Positions 12,799 through 23,820 of a stretch of DNA of 64,000 nucleotides are shown here, in pieces (positions within the stretch are counted from its first letter, which is position 1; each line of letters begins with the position of its first letter). Source of the stretch: Paraphysomonas bandaiensis (lineage: Eukaryota > Chrysophyceae); the NCBI GenBank assembly GCA_965644295.1, contig CBFFRP010000232.1:45035-109034 (forward strand), written 5' to 3'. The notes beneath the pieces were generated by a model that did not search any database, was not told where the DNA came from, and saw nothing but the letters and a program-made list of their open reading frames with translations. Made by a program: the position numbers and the translations under genes.

Positions 12799-13908
12799 CT
12801 GCACCCATGCCAAAATGGCGAGATAATAGTTCCCAACTGTATGCATTGAATATCATAATATATACGAATTAATAATGATAAGGAGCTTCACTGCTGTGTA
12901 TTTACAGAAATAAGTTCATCTATCTAGCAATTTCAAGCAATCTATACTTCATAGCTTACATTAACCAAAAGCAGACTACTATCTGTATCCCCAATACTAA
13001 TAATCAATAACACTAATTGCTATAGTGAATCTCATGATCTTCAAGTTGAGGAAGCATAATACATATTGAATGTTTTGCACTTTGGGGTGTATAAACTCAG
13101 AATAACTAACGATAGGTTCTAGAAACTAGAAATCACCCGTTACACTTATGAGTTGACTTCACCTAATGCACACACTTTCAACTCACTTCAGCTGGACAAC
13201 ATATATTGCATTTTACTGCAGAGCTCAACAGATAATTTATTGTAACTAGTATCTATAAAGAAACACTCTTGCAATGAACTGCTATTATTCTACATTATTA
13301 TGATATATATATAAATGACTAACCATCATAATATTTTGCTATTTTCTTTCACAAAATTTAAAATATACTAGCACAAAATATGTACGGTTAAGTATTATTG
13401 AGCAATAATGATGATTACTTTTAGTTTATGTGGAAGAGTAAGTTGAGCAATTGAACTGTATCGTTCATAGTCTTCGAATTAAAACCGTTTGTCATGAATA
13501 TACTACCACTTTATGAAATATAATTAACGAAATGTTGTGAAATGTATAAGATAAAATGATATATTGACTTTTGAAATTTGTGACACTCTGGTAATACTAT
13601 TTTTTAAAGAATGTTTTAGTGACACTACACGGGTATTTCCTTCATTATTCGTCTTCAGTGTGTGTAAGATGAAAATATAAACACATCAAGTTGAATAATT
13701 CTACATTTATTTCATTAAATATAAATCAAGTTTGTAAACTTGAGAATTCAGGTAACAAAATATATCATGATTTAGAACTTTATTATCCCCACTTTTCGTC
13801 TCAAAAAACACTTGTTTTTGACCTGAATTGGATTTAACAGAACGTTCATATTAGTACCGGGCAAATATAGGCATTCAACTTCAAAAGTATTCTTCTATCT
13901 TAATAATG
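12799..13908. other. Intergenic, no gene seen
   Basis: Downstream of ASPM. AT-rich, with a small palindrome (CAAGTTTGTAAACTTG) near 13727. No open frame worth reporting. Confidence 0.5.
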
Positions 13909-14252
13909 TTATTGACAGTCCTTACACTTCATCAGGCAGCTCAATGCCCTTGATGTGGGCCCATTCCCGGATGCTGCATTGGTGGTGGCAAACAGTTTGC
14001 GCGAGCATCTTCCAATTGAAACATCACTGCAATACTGTTCCCCTTTCCATACGTCAACTAGAATGTTCATACAGTCAAGGGTATTAGGTTTCAAACCGTA
14101 CATAATTCCTTTGTAGCTGTTGGTATGGCCAATTTAATACGTTCACATCGCTCAGCGTCATCAAAAACAGAAAGCAGCGTGTGCAAGAGATTGTATTTAT
14201 AACCTACTTTGATGGAAGCAATAATACCCATGCCCATTGGTTGATGACACGC
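13909..14252 (-). pseudogene. Pogo/Tigger-type (DDE_1 superfamily) transposase C-terminal fragment
   Basis: Read on the minus strand, the sequence from about 14252 encodes MGMGIIASIKVGYKYNLL..., matching the conserved block of pogo/Tigger/Jerky transposases that follows the second catalytic Asp (the QPxDxGIIxxxKxxYxxxLL region). After about 48 codons there is a TGA, and the frame resumes one register away (ATG at 14103) as GLKPNTLDCMNILVDVW...IGRCSRK, the usual continuation (the I(R/K)RCWxKA element). The N-terminal DNA-binding domain and most of the catalytic domain are absent. It is therefore a frameshifted, 5'-truncated relic. Confidence 0.7.
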
Positions 14253-14303
14253 AGTCAGCCAATGGACATGGGTATCATATTGCTTCCATCAAATATGTAG
14301 TGT
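14204..14303. repeat. Perfectly nested hairpin, about 43-bp arms
   Basis: The left arm (TTTGATGGAAGCAATAATAC..., 14210-14248) is followed within about 6 nt by its near-exact inverse ending at about 14300. Both arms encode the same transposase motif, so the hairpin is a head-to-head duplication of the GMGIIASIK codons on opposite strands rather than a regulatory stem. Confidence 0.8.
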
Positions 14304-14559
14304 ATAATAATGGCATCTTTTCATATGAACCTAAAACATGTTCATATGAACTGTATCGTATTATACTTATACTTCACTGTGACTTTAAAAGACCGGATGA
14401 AGTATATCATATTGATATATAATATAGATATTATGATGGTAAAGAATTCATATGCATTCAGATTCAAGATTAATATAATACAATTTATGATCTTCGTATG
14501 GCTAATATAGTGATATGTGAAAAAGATCATTCAGATTAAAAATCAATTGTCAGCTCGCA

Positions 14560-15440
14560 ATTGTCAGCGCGAGACGGCATACGTATGGGACAAATCCTTT
14601 GCAATGGGTAGAAACCGAGCCAAAGGAAAATCCGGACATGATCGCACAACGGCTTCCACATGCGCAGACTGTGCACACCCCACAGACAACATGGCGCACA
14701 TGCTTCTCACCTGTGCACTCACCCTGACATCATTCACATACGTGAAGATGTCCACCAAGCGCACCACAATAAGCTTGACAAACTTCGCACACGCACGCTC
14801 CCCCATCCCTGGTTTTACACCGCCATAACCAAACTAGCCAAAGCCGCATGGAACCCAACCACCCCCCAGGTTGAGCGCTACTGTACCGGCCACATTACTG
14901 CCACACAAATGGCCGATGCATTCGGACGCCACATATCCAGCTCACTGCTCGAACATCAATTCCACGCCCTAGAAAAATCCATCGCCTCTATCCTACTCCC
15001 CCTATATGATGGAGGGCTCCGCATGCTTCGCAATAGGGGACACAGACACCACAACGTAGACACGGCACCGGCGACACCGGTCCCGACACACGCAAAGCAA
15101 CGCCGGCCCCAGGATACCCACCCGACACCAAAAGTACTCCAGCTACTCCAGGCGACACCCACCCCACGAACTACACTCTCTGCAAGAGCCCAGAGCCGAC
15201 AGAGGCAAGGGCAACCACTCCGGAAACAACTTCTCCTTACTTGTAGCCGAAACCCCACCTCAACAACCAGCACCATCTCCACCACCGACTTGCACTCTCA
15301 TATACATCTCGCCTCACCCACCCCCCACATAATCCATGGCACAGGCCCGCCAGACACATTGCCCAAAGGTAGACCCCCCGACTAACCTCACTACAAGGGA
15401 CGGTTGCACCATGGTGCTCGCAGCGATGCACAAGCAGTTC
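14560..15440 (+). pseudogene. Non-LTR retrotransposon 3' end: CCHC motif and C-terminal tail
   Basis: The first frame (from 14560) contains C-x2-C-x8-H-x4-C (CADC...H-MLLT-C), the zinc motif downstream of reverse transcriptase in many LINEs. After about 14715 the homologous reading moves to another frame (from about 14715 to 15050: DKLRTRTLPHPWFYTAI..., RYCTGHITATQMADAFG), so at least one frameshift has occurred. The reading ends in Pro/Thr/His-rich low-complexity sequence, and the tail motif follows at 15401. No reverse transcriptase or endonuclease core remains. It is GC-richer than its surroundings, consistent with insertion. Confidence 0.6.
15401..15440 (+). repeat. LINE tail motif copy (GCACCATGGTGC then GCTCGC...CAAGC)
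   Basis: Contains the perfect palindrome GCACCATGGTGC followed by CGCAGCGATGCACAAGCAG. The closest match is 21580-21617. The two adjacent small stems could be a reverse-transcriptase recognition structure at the element's 3' end, by analogy with other LINE/SINE tails. Confidence 0.55.
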
Positions 15441-15686
15441 CGAGACGGTTGCCCGCCACTAGTAGTATATAGCAAATCTAGTTATTAGCTCTAGTCTATA
15501 GACATAAACTAGTTTCTGTACGCAACCGTACTCATGTAATAATCAGACTTTCATATATAGATATGATGGTAAAGAATTCATATGCATTCAGATTCAAGAT
15601 TAATATAATACAATTTATGATCTTCGTATGGCTAATATTGTGATATGTGAAAAAGATCATTCAGATTAAAAATCAATTGTCGGCTC

Positions 15687-16630
15687 GCATTGGTGTGGCT
15701 AAAGGTTTAAGTGAGAGTGACTTACATGATTTAACAAATAGAATCATGAATAACATGATAGTCATGACAATTGAGCAGCAGGAGAATATCTGGAAGGTCC
15801 CGCTGAAATCCCTGCTTAGGCGCCCTCTCCCACATGATGACGCAAATTCTTTCAAGCCTTCTATTTATTTAGAAATGATGCCCTCCGTTGGTAATGACAT
15901 CTTACACAAGAAAATTTGGACGTATCTTGAGTGTACATTCAATTCTGTTTCACAGAGTGAAAAATTCTTGGCCTTACTCGTTGGTGTATCTGGCATGGGG
16001 AAAACTAAACCGCGTATGACATTGGGAAGGAAGGCACTTTCGGAATAGTAACCCGAATTGTAAAACGCGACGCATTGACTCCTCCATGGAAAACTGTCGC
16101 CAAAATATTGGACAATACCTTACACTTGGGAATAATCACCGCAGTTTCCGAGAAATGTTCGCTGGTGGCTTGTTTGATATTGTTAATGATTGCCCATCTC
16201 CAATTTGTTGTGGATGTATCCTCTTCGGCAATAGCGAATACCAAATTCAAAGAGCTTTCGGGGCGAATGGACGAGTTGCAATGCGACGAAACGAAAGCAA
16301 AAGATTTGATTATGAAAGAAGTGTTTTGCGATGTCAGCGCAATGGGCTGGCATATATGCACAGGTAAATACTCGTTTCCAAACTCTTTTTCATCAGACAA
16401 TACATCATCCGGGTTTTATGACGGCAGAAGGAGTTCTTGATATACAGTTGTCTTTTATGCGACAGGTATTCTCCTCGCAGAGGTCAACAGATCGAAAACA
16501 ATTTGGGTAAATGAATCCAAAATTGTGTGGTTCTACGATGAAGTGCAAGCATCTTTAGATATGATTTAAGAAGACACGACTTTCTTCAGTAGCGTGTTTC
16601 AACATATTTCGGGCAGGCATATATAGGTAG
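15687..16630 (+). pseudogene. Broken P-loop NTPase, Crinkler-associated type
   Basis: Frame 1 from about 15687 encodes a helical region (SESDLHDLTNRIMNN...) leading to a Walker A motif, GVSGMGKT (about 15990). The homologous sequence then continues one register away (YDIGKEGTFGIVTRIVKRD...) to about 16365, and a further fragment at about 16510-16560 gives VWFYDEVQ, a Walker B motif followed by an in-frame TAA. The layout (FLALLVGVSGMGKT, then a long helical block, then hhhhDEVQ) resembles NTPase domains of oomycete Crinkler-type proteins; that family assignment is inference. A 35-nt GTATGA...AATAG stretch at 16014-16048 could be an intron that also restores the frame, so the first break is not certain; the later stop is clear. 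Confidence 0.5.
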
Positions 16631-16999
16631 TCAGGAACAGTGCCGCCTAGTACTTATAAGAATTGTGTTCCTATATCGTACAAGCAGTATAAATCAGAAG
16701 CGTGTTGTATATAAATGTTGTTATGATAATGCTAATTATGGCCATAAAAAGCTCCCTGCGACTACAATTATTTATGAATCACATTTATGTACGAATTTCA
16801 ACAACTCTCCGCAGTTACTATTCCCTCTGCATCCTTCTACGGTAGGAGTACATTTGTTGTAGCTACTATAGAAATTTGAGGATTTATTATTTTGAGTTAA
16901 TCTAGTACAATTGATATTATCTAAGCATACAGTGTATACGTACATTTTTTGAAACAGTACTTTGATTATAATTTTTATGACAAGTATTCAGTTAAACAA
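16631..16999. other. Intergenic, nothing seen
   Basis: AT-rich stretch between the NTPase relic and the 3' end of the acyltransferase-like gene. Short ORFs here have no protein-like features. Confidence 0.4.
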
Positions 17000-18319
17000 T
17001 TACAGCTTTATTTCTTGCATTGTATCCAGCACGGAGCGAGCAGGATGTTCGATAGACAAAACGGCTATCTGATTCTCATTCACCATAAATAAAATACCGA
17101 CAGTCAGTACATATGGCATGTTCAGCGTGGTAAACACGGGAAAGTGTGCAACATGAGTGCATTCTCCAGGCAACAGAATATGAGAGTAAAAGCCACTCCA
17201 GTTGGTTACCATGCTAAGAACAGCACGATTTCTAGCGAAAAAACCTCGCAATAGCGGAATATCGGCGTGGAAACGTTTGTACTTTTGCAGCGATTTACGA
17301 ATTAATGACGGGCTGGCATAATCTTCTCGTTGGTAACCTATCACACCTTCGTAGTTTCCTGGACACACGATTAGTAAAACGGATAACACACAGAGGAGTT
17401 TTATTGCGTATTCAGCCATGAGCTATTTTAATTTTAATATGAACTTCAATTTGATCACACCTGCAAGGCTATCCGTTACGCCATCAACACGGTTCCGATA
17501 ATTGATTGCCATTAATCCAACATCACAATTACTCGCTCTCATGTAAGACGACGTCAGAATATCATTTGTCGAAATAAAATCAGAGGAGTTGTTTTCATTT
17601 TCTGCTGCCCTACTAGCGGCGTACTCCTCTTTGATACCTTTGATTTTCTGCGAATCGACTATCCCAACTTGAACTTTACCTCTTTTACCAAATATTACTT
17701 TCCCAACAAGATTACATATGGTACCCATTGATTTGAAAAACGCATCCTCTTCACGGTATATTTCCAAAATCGAAGCTCCACCTTCAGTGAACCTCTTTGC
17801 TTCTAACGCATGAATCTCAACTTGTGAAGACAGCATGCTGTAGATTTTATAAAATGTAAACCCATCACCAATAACATGCGACATTGATACTAATAAGAAA
17901 AACTGATTAGGGCTGACAGCACCAACAACAACACGAAATAGAGGCTCATTCTTATTGACACATTGTTTTCCTTTCTTTACAATATAAGGCTCAAGGGAAG
18001 TAGAATATTCATATATACTTGTTTTCAAATCACTGTATATTTCCGTATGAAGTGTTTCAATATAATCAAAATATGTTGCAATTGTAGTATTTTTATTATA
18101 ATGAAGTGTTAATTTTCCTTTTTTTTTAATTATTCGGCCTGAAAGCCATGGATTGAACTTCATGATATCCATACATCTATTACGTATATATTCTACTGGT
18201 GGTTGACCGCTATATACAGTGATAGTTGATACAGCTTCACAGTCCATCATATCTATAGTTGTCTCTTGTTGAAATAAATCAATAATCACATTATTATTAT
18301 CATTAATAGATGCTGTCAT
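17000..18319 (-). CDS. CoA-dependent acyltransferase / condensation-fold protein, two exons
   Basis: Exons are 18319..17461 and 17358..17000, joined across a 102-nt intron with a CTAAT branch-like element shortly before TGTCCAG; the join reads DSLAG-NYEGVIGYQ, giving about 405 aa. The active-site signature is SHVIGDGFTFY, a variant of HxxxDG in the CAT/BAHD/condensation superfamily, where the His is the general base. A second half (NWSGFYSHI, FPVFTTLNMPYVLTVGI) has the spacing expected for the channel-side domain. Acyl donor and acceptor cannot be deduced. An alternative join at 17422 gives an immediate stop and is less likely. The intron is longer than the norm here. Confidence 0.7.
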
Positions 18320-18893
18320 GATTATATATGGATTGTATTCATATGATTGGAATTCAGTTAATGTAATGAGAGTGAGATTTCTATATGCATGTCTATGTAC
18401 ACCATGATACAGATACAGTTAGAGGGAGGGATTCCTTAGAGGACATTTCCTGTACATGGACTATGGTAATGAAAAGTACGAAAATATTCTGATTTTAATA
18501 CAAAAATAGCCTATATTGTCAGAATTTCCAAAATTACATACCAAAATATGCTGAAAATTTGCATATCCGGAGATGGTACCAAACCTCTGTGTATCGTACT
18601 TTAGGTGGGTGCTCCTGGCACTGCTCGTAGGTGTGTGAAAAAAAATACAACACAGAGAATGGTTTTACGTCACAAGCAGCAGATCATAACCTTCTCATGA
18701 AACTCACCAATCATTTCAATCCATTCATCTATACATTCCATCAATTGGCTATTTCCGCGCCACCATTGAATACCACTTCTTCTCTGTCCATTGCATTAAG
18801 TCCAGCACTTATATATACATATATGTGACTCTCTCTCTATATAAGTGTATATATATATTCATATATTAAAGTTCCATTAAAGAGTAGTTCATA
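18320..18893. promoter_or_regulatory. Divergent upstream region
   Basis: Between the acyltransferase-like gene (minus) and the GNL3-type GTPase (plus). TATATACATATATG-type sequence lies within 100 bp of the GTPase start. The CTGCTGTA motif of other divergent regions is not evident. No gene seen. Confidence 0.35.
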
Positions 18894-20621
18894 ATGGTTG
18901 CCAAGAAAAGAAAGTCTAAACGACAGACACTTCAACAGAAATATAAAATACAAAAACGTGTTAAAGATCATAAAAAGAAAGTAAAGAAAGGCATAATTGT
19001 AGGGACAAGAAAAACTAAGAAGAATGACAATCATATCCCTAATGATTGGCCATATAAGGCAGAATTACTTCAAGAAATACAAGCTGCTAAAGAAAAAATG
19101 GAATTAGTAAAACAAAGACAGAAAGAGAAACGATCAGAACTTATGGTGAGTTGATATCTTATATATGTATATCTGTCAGTTTGCTCAACTTATTTATAGA
19201 TGAAGAAGAGAATGGAGAACTCTTCTGTGCCAATGAAGAACGTCTTAAGTGAGCCTGTGACGGAGTTTGTAGAAGAGAGTTCAGATGATGAAATGGACAT
19301 AAAAGGTCAGAGCTTGGGACAGAACTCTAGGCGAGCTTTTCTGCGTGAACTCCGTAAAATAGTCGATAGTGCGGATGTCATTCTGCATGTTCTAGATGCC
19401 AGGGATCCTGTTGGTACTCGTAGTACCGCTATTGAGGAAATGGTACTGTCGAATGCTGGAAAGAAACTGGTGTATGTGGTCAATAAGGCAGACCTGATTC
19501 CTAGAAATGTTTTGGTAGGGTGGCTGGCATATCTGCGGCAGTTTCACCCCGCTATTCCGTTTAAATGCAACACACAAAATCAAAAAGGTAACCTTGGTCG
19601 AGGTGCAGGAAAGGTTGGCCGAGTTGACGAGAGTGCACTTTTGTCCCCTCAAGCTATCGGTGCGGAAGAACTGATTGGTCTCATGAAGAACTACTGCCGT
19701 GTTGGAGGAGGACAGACCAAGTCATCCATTTCTGTGGGAATAGTAGGGTTCCCTAACGTTGGAAAGAGTTCTCTAATTAATTCCCTTACACGTACCCGGT
19801 CTGTTAACGTCAGCTCAACTCCTGGGTTCACAAAGAAGGTTCAAGAAGTCATATTGGACAAGAATATTCGATTGCTTGATTCTCCTGGTGTCGTATTTGC
19901 CGACGGTGACGCAGGCACAACAGTCCTTAGAAACTGTGTTAACGTTGAGGAGATGGATGATGTTATAACTCCTGTACAGGCTATACTCGAACGCTGCCCT
20001 GCTCCTTACCTTATGCAGGTGTATTCGATCCCGAGATTCAATGCTACAGACTGCATGGGTTTTCTAGCACTAGTTGCTCGCGCTACCGGTAAATTAAAGA
20101 AAGGAGGTGTTCCGCATATCGAGGCGGCAGCTAAGGGTGTTTTGCATGATTGGAATAACGGAAAAATTAAATACTACTGCAAACCGCCTGATATGTCCTC
20201 TAAGTCGAGCGCCACTCAGGTGCATGCTGAAGAAGCTAGAGGCGACACTCGCATTTTGTCGGCATTTTCGGACCAGCTTGATCTTGATAACATGCAAGAG
20301 ACTGATGTGCGAGTCTTGGAGGCACTCGATGCTGTTGATGATGTGGCGTTTGTTCCTGTCGAAGCGGCAGAATTTGTTACTGGTGAACCTAATGATGGGG
20401 ATGAGGAAATGGCAAGTGATGCAGAGGGTAGTGATTGTGAAGGCTCGGTGGCCACAACATCCACCAAAAAGACATCCTCAAAAAAACCTGCAGCTTCATT
20501 GTCATTGCGAAGTCAACAGAAGAAAGATAAGAAAAAGAGTGCTAAAAATGCTCGAAGATCCCAACAAGTAAATGCAGAGAACTTAGAAGATTATGACTTT
20601 GAGACTGATTTTCAGTACTAA
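18894..20621 (+). CDS. GNL3: Nucleostemin-family (GNL3/Nug1) nucleolar GTPase, two exons
   Basis: Circularly permuted GTPase acting in 60S ribosome assembly in the nucleolus. Exons 18894..19145 and 19200..20621 (54-nt GTGAGT...TTATAG intron) give about 557 aa. The Lys/Arg-rich N-terminus (RQTLQQKYKIQKRVKDHKKK, DWPYKAELLQEIQAAKEK) is the GN3L N-terminal domain with a nucleolar signal. Motif order shows the permutation: G5-like DARDP (about residue 145), G4 NKADL, then G1 GFPNVGKSSLIN (about 268), G2 TPGFT, and G3 DSPGV. The C-terminal third is acidic and then Ser/Lys-rich. GNL3, GNL3L and yeast Nug1 are not separated by these features. Start ATG is preceded by a TATATA-rich leader. Confidence 0.93.
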
Positions 20622-21279
20622 TAAGATTGCCATTTAAGCGTGAAATGTTTTAGCGGTGTCTAGTAGTTGAACATTTAATTTCGTAGGTAAGAATTTGTAA
20701 GTTGAATAAAGTGAAATCTTTTTTCTGGTATGGTGGTGTGCTGATATGAAAACTTGAAGTGTAACAGTCTTGAGTAGTGAGTAGTATAATTTCCAGGCAG
20801 TATATGGTTCAAAATGCAGATTTAGAGATATTAGTCAAAACTACCAGCACGATATAAAGCTTTTGTATAGCACTACCATTGTTTGCGAGAAGTTGTTTTG
20901 CAGAGCTAAGATTGTTATGACTGATATTCGCAAGCGAATGACACTAGATACTGTTGGAAATTGCTCATTCATAACTAGACTAGATAGATTTATTGTTGAA
21001 GTTTCTTTGGGATGAGATTATAGTTCAGAAGGTTATTCTAAAATCTAGCAATAATTAATTGGCAATAATGGCCTATTAATTGCATTGCGTATAATTGGAT
21101 GCTTGATTAATAATTGCAATTATTGTTGTTGCACATCTGTTACCAATTAAGGGCCAATTGATTGTTACGCAAGGCTGATAATTCCAGTGAAAGTATTTTA
21201 ATGTACAGTGTGTTTTCAGTTTCAATTTAGTTTTCAGTTGTGACTGTATTCTTGTTCTGGAAACACTGAACGAGTTTGA
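20622..21279. other. Intergenic with AATTG-rich block (about 21040-21180)
   Basis: No gene seen. The block repeats AATTGCAATTATTG-like elements in both orientations, as at 4440-4640. An ACTAGATAGATTTATT string near 20984 resembles the internal unit of the MITE at 40580. Confidence 0.4.
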
Positions 21280-21640
21280 TACATATTACCAGCCTGCATG
21301 AAACCTTCCAGTCCTAGACAACGACGCCGCCTCCGGCAACTCCACCTCTGCCTGAGACCCAAACTGTGCACTGAGACAACGCCACATTCCACCACACCAC
21401 CCACCTCTCAGCACACATATCTAGTACTCGGTACACTAAGGACCTTAATACAGAACCCTGTACCTCCACACAGCCCGGTGGAATCTCATCCCAAGGGGAA
21501 ACCCCCTGGTCACATCCGCCAGTGAGTCCTAGGACACACGAACATGGTGAAACTCACAATCAACATTAAGAACGGAAGTGGTCGCACCTTGGTGCTTGCG
21601 GTGACGCACAAGCAGCTTCTATAACGCTAAATAGTAGGAT
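21280..21640 (+). pseudogene. Second LINE 3'-end fragment with tail motif
   Basis: A short open frame from 21298 (75 aa, Arg/Pro/Thr/His-rich) resembles the low-complexity C-terminus of the 14.6-kb LINE fragment. After an intervening stretch the tail motif follows at 21580-21617 (TCGCACCTTGGTGCTTGCGG, then GACGCACAAGCAG). The sequence between (CCCAAGGGGAAACCCCCTGG) also matches 15362-15380. It is a 5'-truncated copy of the same family. Confidence 0.5.
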
Positions 21641-22156
21641 AATAGAATTTGAGCTGTTTAGTTATGGGTAGAGGTCTAAATAGTATGTCTAGCATTCAAC
21701 TAACCACTATATTGGTACAGGTTTTTAACGCCTATTGCTAAATAATAAGGCTTTCAATATTGATACAGCTAGGCATTTCAAAGTTGTATAACACAATAAA
21801 GCAAGGTTTAATATTTAAAGCATGGAATATAAACTTTATGAATGAATTAGTTAATTAGGCACTGTTGGAATACGCATGCTTAAGATAGAACAGTATTATA
21901 TTTGTTAATTACAACACAGGAAAAGTAGTCAAAATACTGTATACTCTACAGGTACATAACTGTGAAACTGAAGTATTAGTGGTTGCGTGGTTGCTATCAG
22001 TGTGCTTCATGCGAAATATGTGTGCATCAATAATCTATCTAGTCTGATGACCAAAGTGATAAAATGAGCAAAAGTCAATATGGTTCGGTGAGAACAATGT
22101 TGAGCAATGGATTGAGGACGGATCATTTTGAGAGTGCGTTGGAAGAGCCACTCATA
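21641..22156. other. Intergenic repeat remnants
   Basis: No gene seen. At about 21725-21760 the sequence (TTTTTAACGCCTATTGCTAAATAATAAGG) matches stretches near 27480-27510 and 46190-46215, showing another dispersed repeat. AATCTATCTAGTCTGATGA near 22032 resembles the reverse of the MITE internal unit. Confidence 0.35.
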
Positions 22157-22982
22157 CAAACGTGCACAAAATTGGAATGCAAATGTCATCGCTTATTCAA
22201 ATCTGTAGGGAGGCTGTCAAATCTATCTCCAAAGGTGCTTTAGAAGTTTTACCTGCTGCACAAAGAGTTCAAAGGAGCGGAAGGAAGAAACAAGCTCAGT
22301 GCCCACAATATGGTTAACACACACAGAAACTGTTTTGAAGGAGGTCAGCGGAACAAGATCGGTGATCTTCTAACTCAGAATGGATCTTTAGAAATGAAGC
22401 CGTAAGAGACGTCTTAAGGTTTGAATTTCTGCTGAAAGGATTTCAGGCTCTGAATCACATAGTCACTGAGGGATCAAATATCAAATACCATTCGGCTTAA
22501 GCAAGGATTAGTATCCTTGATGCATTAAATTGTGCTTAGTATAAGTTACCTGCTGACAATTTCGTAAAGTGTTGGGTTACAAATAACTAATCCTTACCTA
22601 CGTCATTCGTATAGTATATTAGTTACTGCGCAAGCATGAACCATGACTCTGAAAAGTTGAACTATTTCTTGAAGGAGGAGGGAGAAACTGACACAGCCTC
22701 TCTTAAATAGTACAAGTAAATTTCGAACTTGGAATGACTACTCAAGAATACTAAAGAGATACAGTCTACTGGGAAAAGATACTAACGGCATGACAGAAGG
22801 TAGCCTTGTTATATCTTGTACCCTATTCTTCTAGGTTAATAGGGGCACACTTTTCTAGAATTGAAGTATAAAGTATAGTATATAATATATCCAACGCATA
22901 TTACTTCTGATGGCATATTACTTATCGAAACTTTTATAATATAAAACGTTTTATATATTATTTTCATAACTGGTAACGTATA

Positions 22983-23820
22983 CTACACCATAGATTTCTT
23001 CTTTTCAATTAATGTTAATTTGTTATCCAGTCTCGAAAACTCAAGGGATAGAGTTTCCACCTGTTACACAACAGACACGTGTCACGATATGCACTAGTCA
23101 GAGATGTATGCGGCCTTACCAGGGTGTGATAGATGTCCACAAACTCATCTAAGTCTTTGGTTTGTGCTTGCAACCTTAATAGTAGAACTAATAAGTATAA
23201 CATAAAGCAGCTGACGAATATGGCTACCTATCTGTCAAAGCAGAAATCTTGTTGTCTATAGCTTGCAACCTTGTCGCACATGATGGAATATCTGGACACA
23301 ACATTATTACTTATTTACCATCGTAAACTAACATACCTTGTAAAAATGGCTGGTTAACAGCAGGATCGAGGCGCTCTATCTCTTGCAAGTACTGTACACT
23401 TCTCAATATGCTGTCTCTGAAGTTGATTTCAGTCAGTTTAATAGTACACAATATACTTCAACTAACCTCTCATTTAATAGACTTAATACTTTATCTTCTG
23501 TTTGACTCAATGAAAACTTTTGACGAAATAATGCAGGCCCAATCTTGCTTACTACATACAGAGTAAGACCATCAATGATCACACTATAGTTATCACCTAA
23601 TTCCGAACACACTTTCATATTGGGTATTATTTGATAAGTATTATCAATTTTATTTTGAAGATCTTCAAGTCTGTTATATAGAGATACATTACTAACATGT
23701 GATCAGATTAGTGTCTGTGTGAGACCTCTGTTTCATATCAAGCGACTCCTGTAGTTTCCTTCTATTGCCAAGTAATAGTTGATGTAGACGATCTACACGT
23801 ATTTCTAATGTATCAGACAT
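22983..23820 (-). CDS. DCTN3: Dynactin subunit 3 (p24), copy A, six exons
   Basis: Small coiled-coil subunit of the dynactin shoulder, which links dynein to cargo. Starting at the ATG at 23820, exon 1 ends at 23726; five introns of 34, 50, 45, 53 and 59 nt (all GT-AG) are removed to give about 190 aa, against about 186 for animal DCTN3. The diagnostic C-terminal half reads SILRSVQYLQEIERLDPAV, IPSCATRLQAIDNKI and LQAQTKDLDEFVDIYHTLVETLSLEFSRLDNKL, matching the p24 pattern of LLEQVNxLxP, PxxAxRLQxL and ExxxxLLxEYNxxxxxLSKQFxxWDxxL. The frame stays open across all joins and ends in KKKSMV-stop. The last exon and the 34-nt first intron should be checked by RNA. An almost identical second gene lies at 32752. 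Confidence 0.85.
23692..23725 (-). other. 34-nt intron in DCTN3 copy A
   Basis: GTCTCA...TGTTAG with a CTAAT branch-like element 15-20 nt from the acceptor. Its removal joins KQ-S-NVSLYNRLEDLQ in frame. It is the shortest intron inferred in the window and is conserved in copy B. Confidence 0.65.

Larger units (their letters stand above)
14432..15689. mobile_element. Segment flanked by 128-bp direct repeats (14432-14559 and 15562-15689)
   Basis: The two flanking copies differ at only about two positions (AATATAG/AATATTG and CAGCTCG/CGGCTCG). They bracket a 1002-bp, GC-richer insert that holds the 3' end of a LINE. The arrangement looks like insertion of a 5'-truncated retrotransposon with an unusually long target-site duplication. 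The repeat itself is continuous with the start of the P-loop NTPase sequence downstream, so the target was probably in or beside that gene. Confidence 0.7.

Noticed and set aside
16014-16048. 35-nt GTATGA...AATAG segment as a real intron in the NTPase gene
   Set aside because: Removal would restore a frame, but the segment itself encodes sequence that fits the NTPase after Walker A, and later stops are present, so decay is preferred. Not fully excluded.
23015-23203. Small ORF beginning MLYLLVLLLRLQAQ, duplicated at 32784
   Set aside because: Its start lies in an intron of the DCTN3 gene and its end in the next intron; it is a retained-frame artefact.
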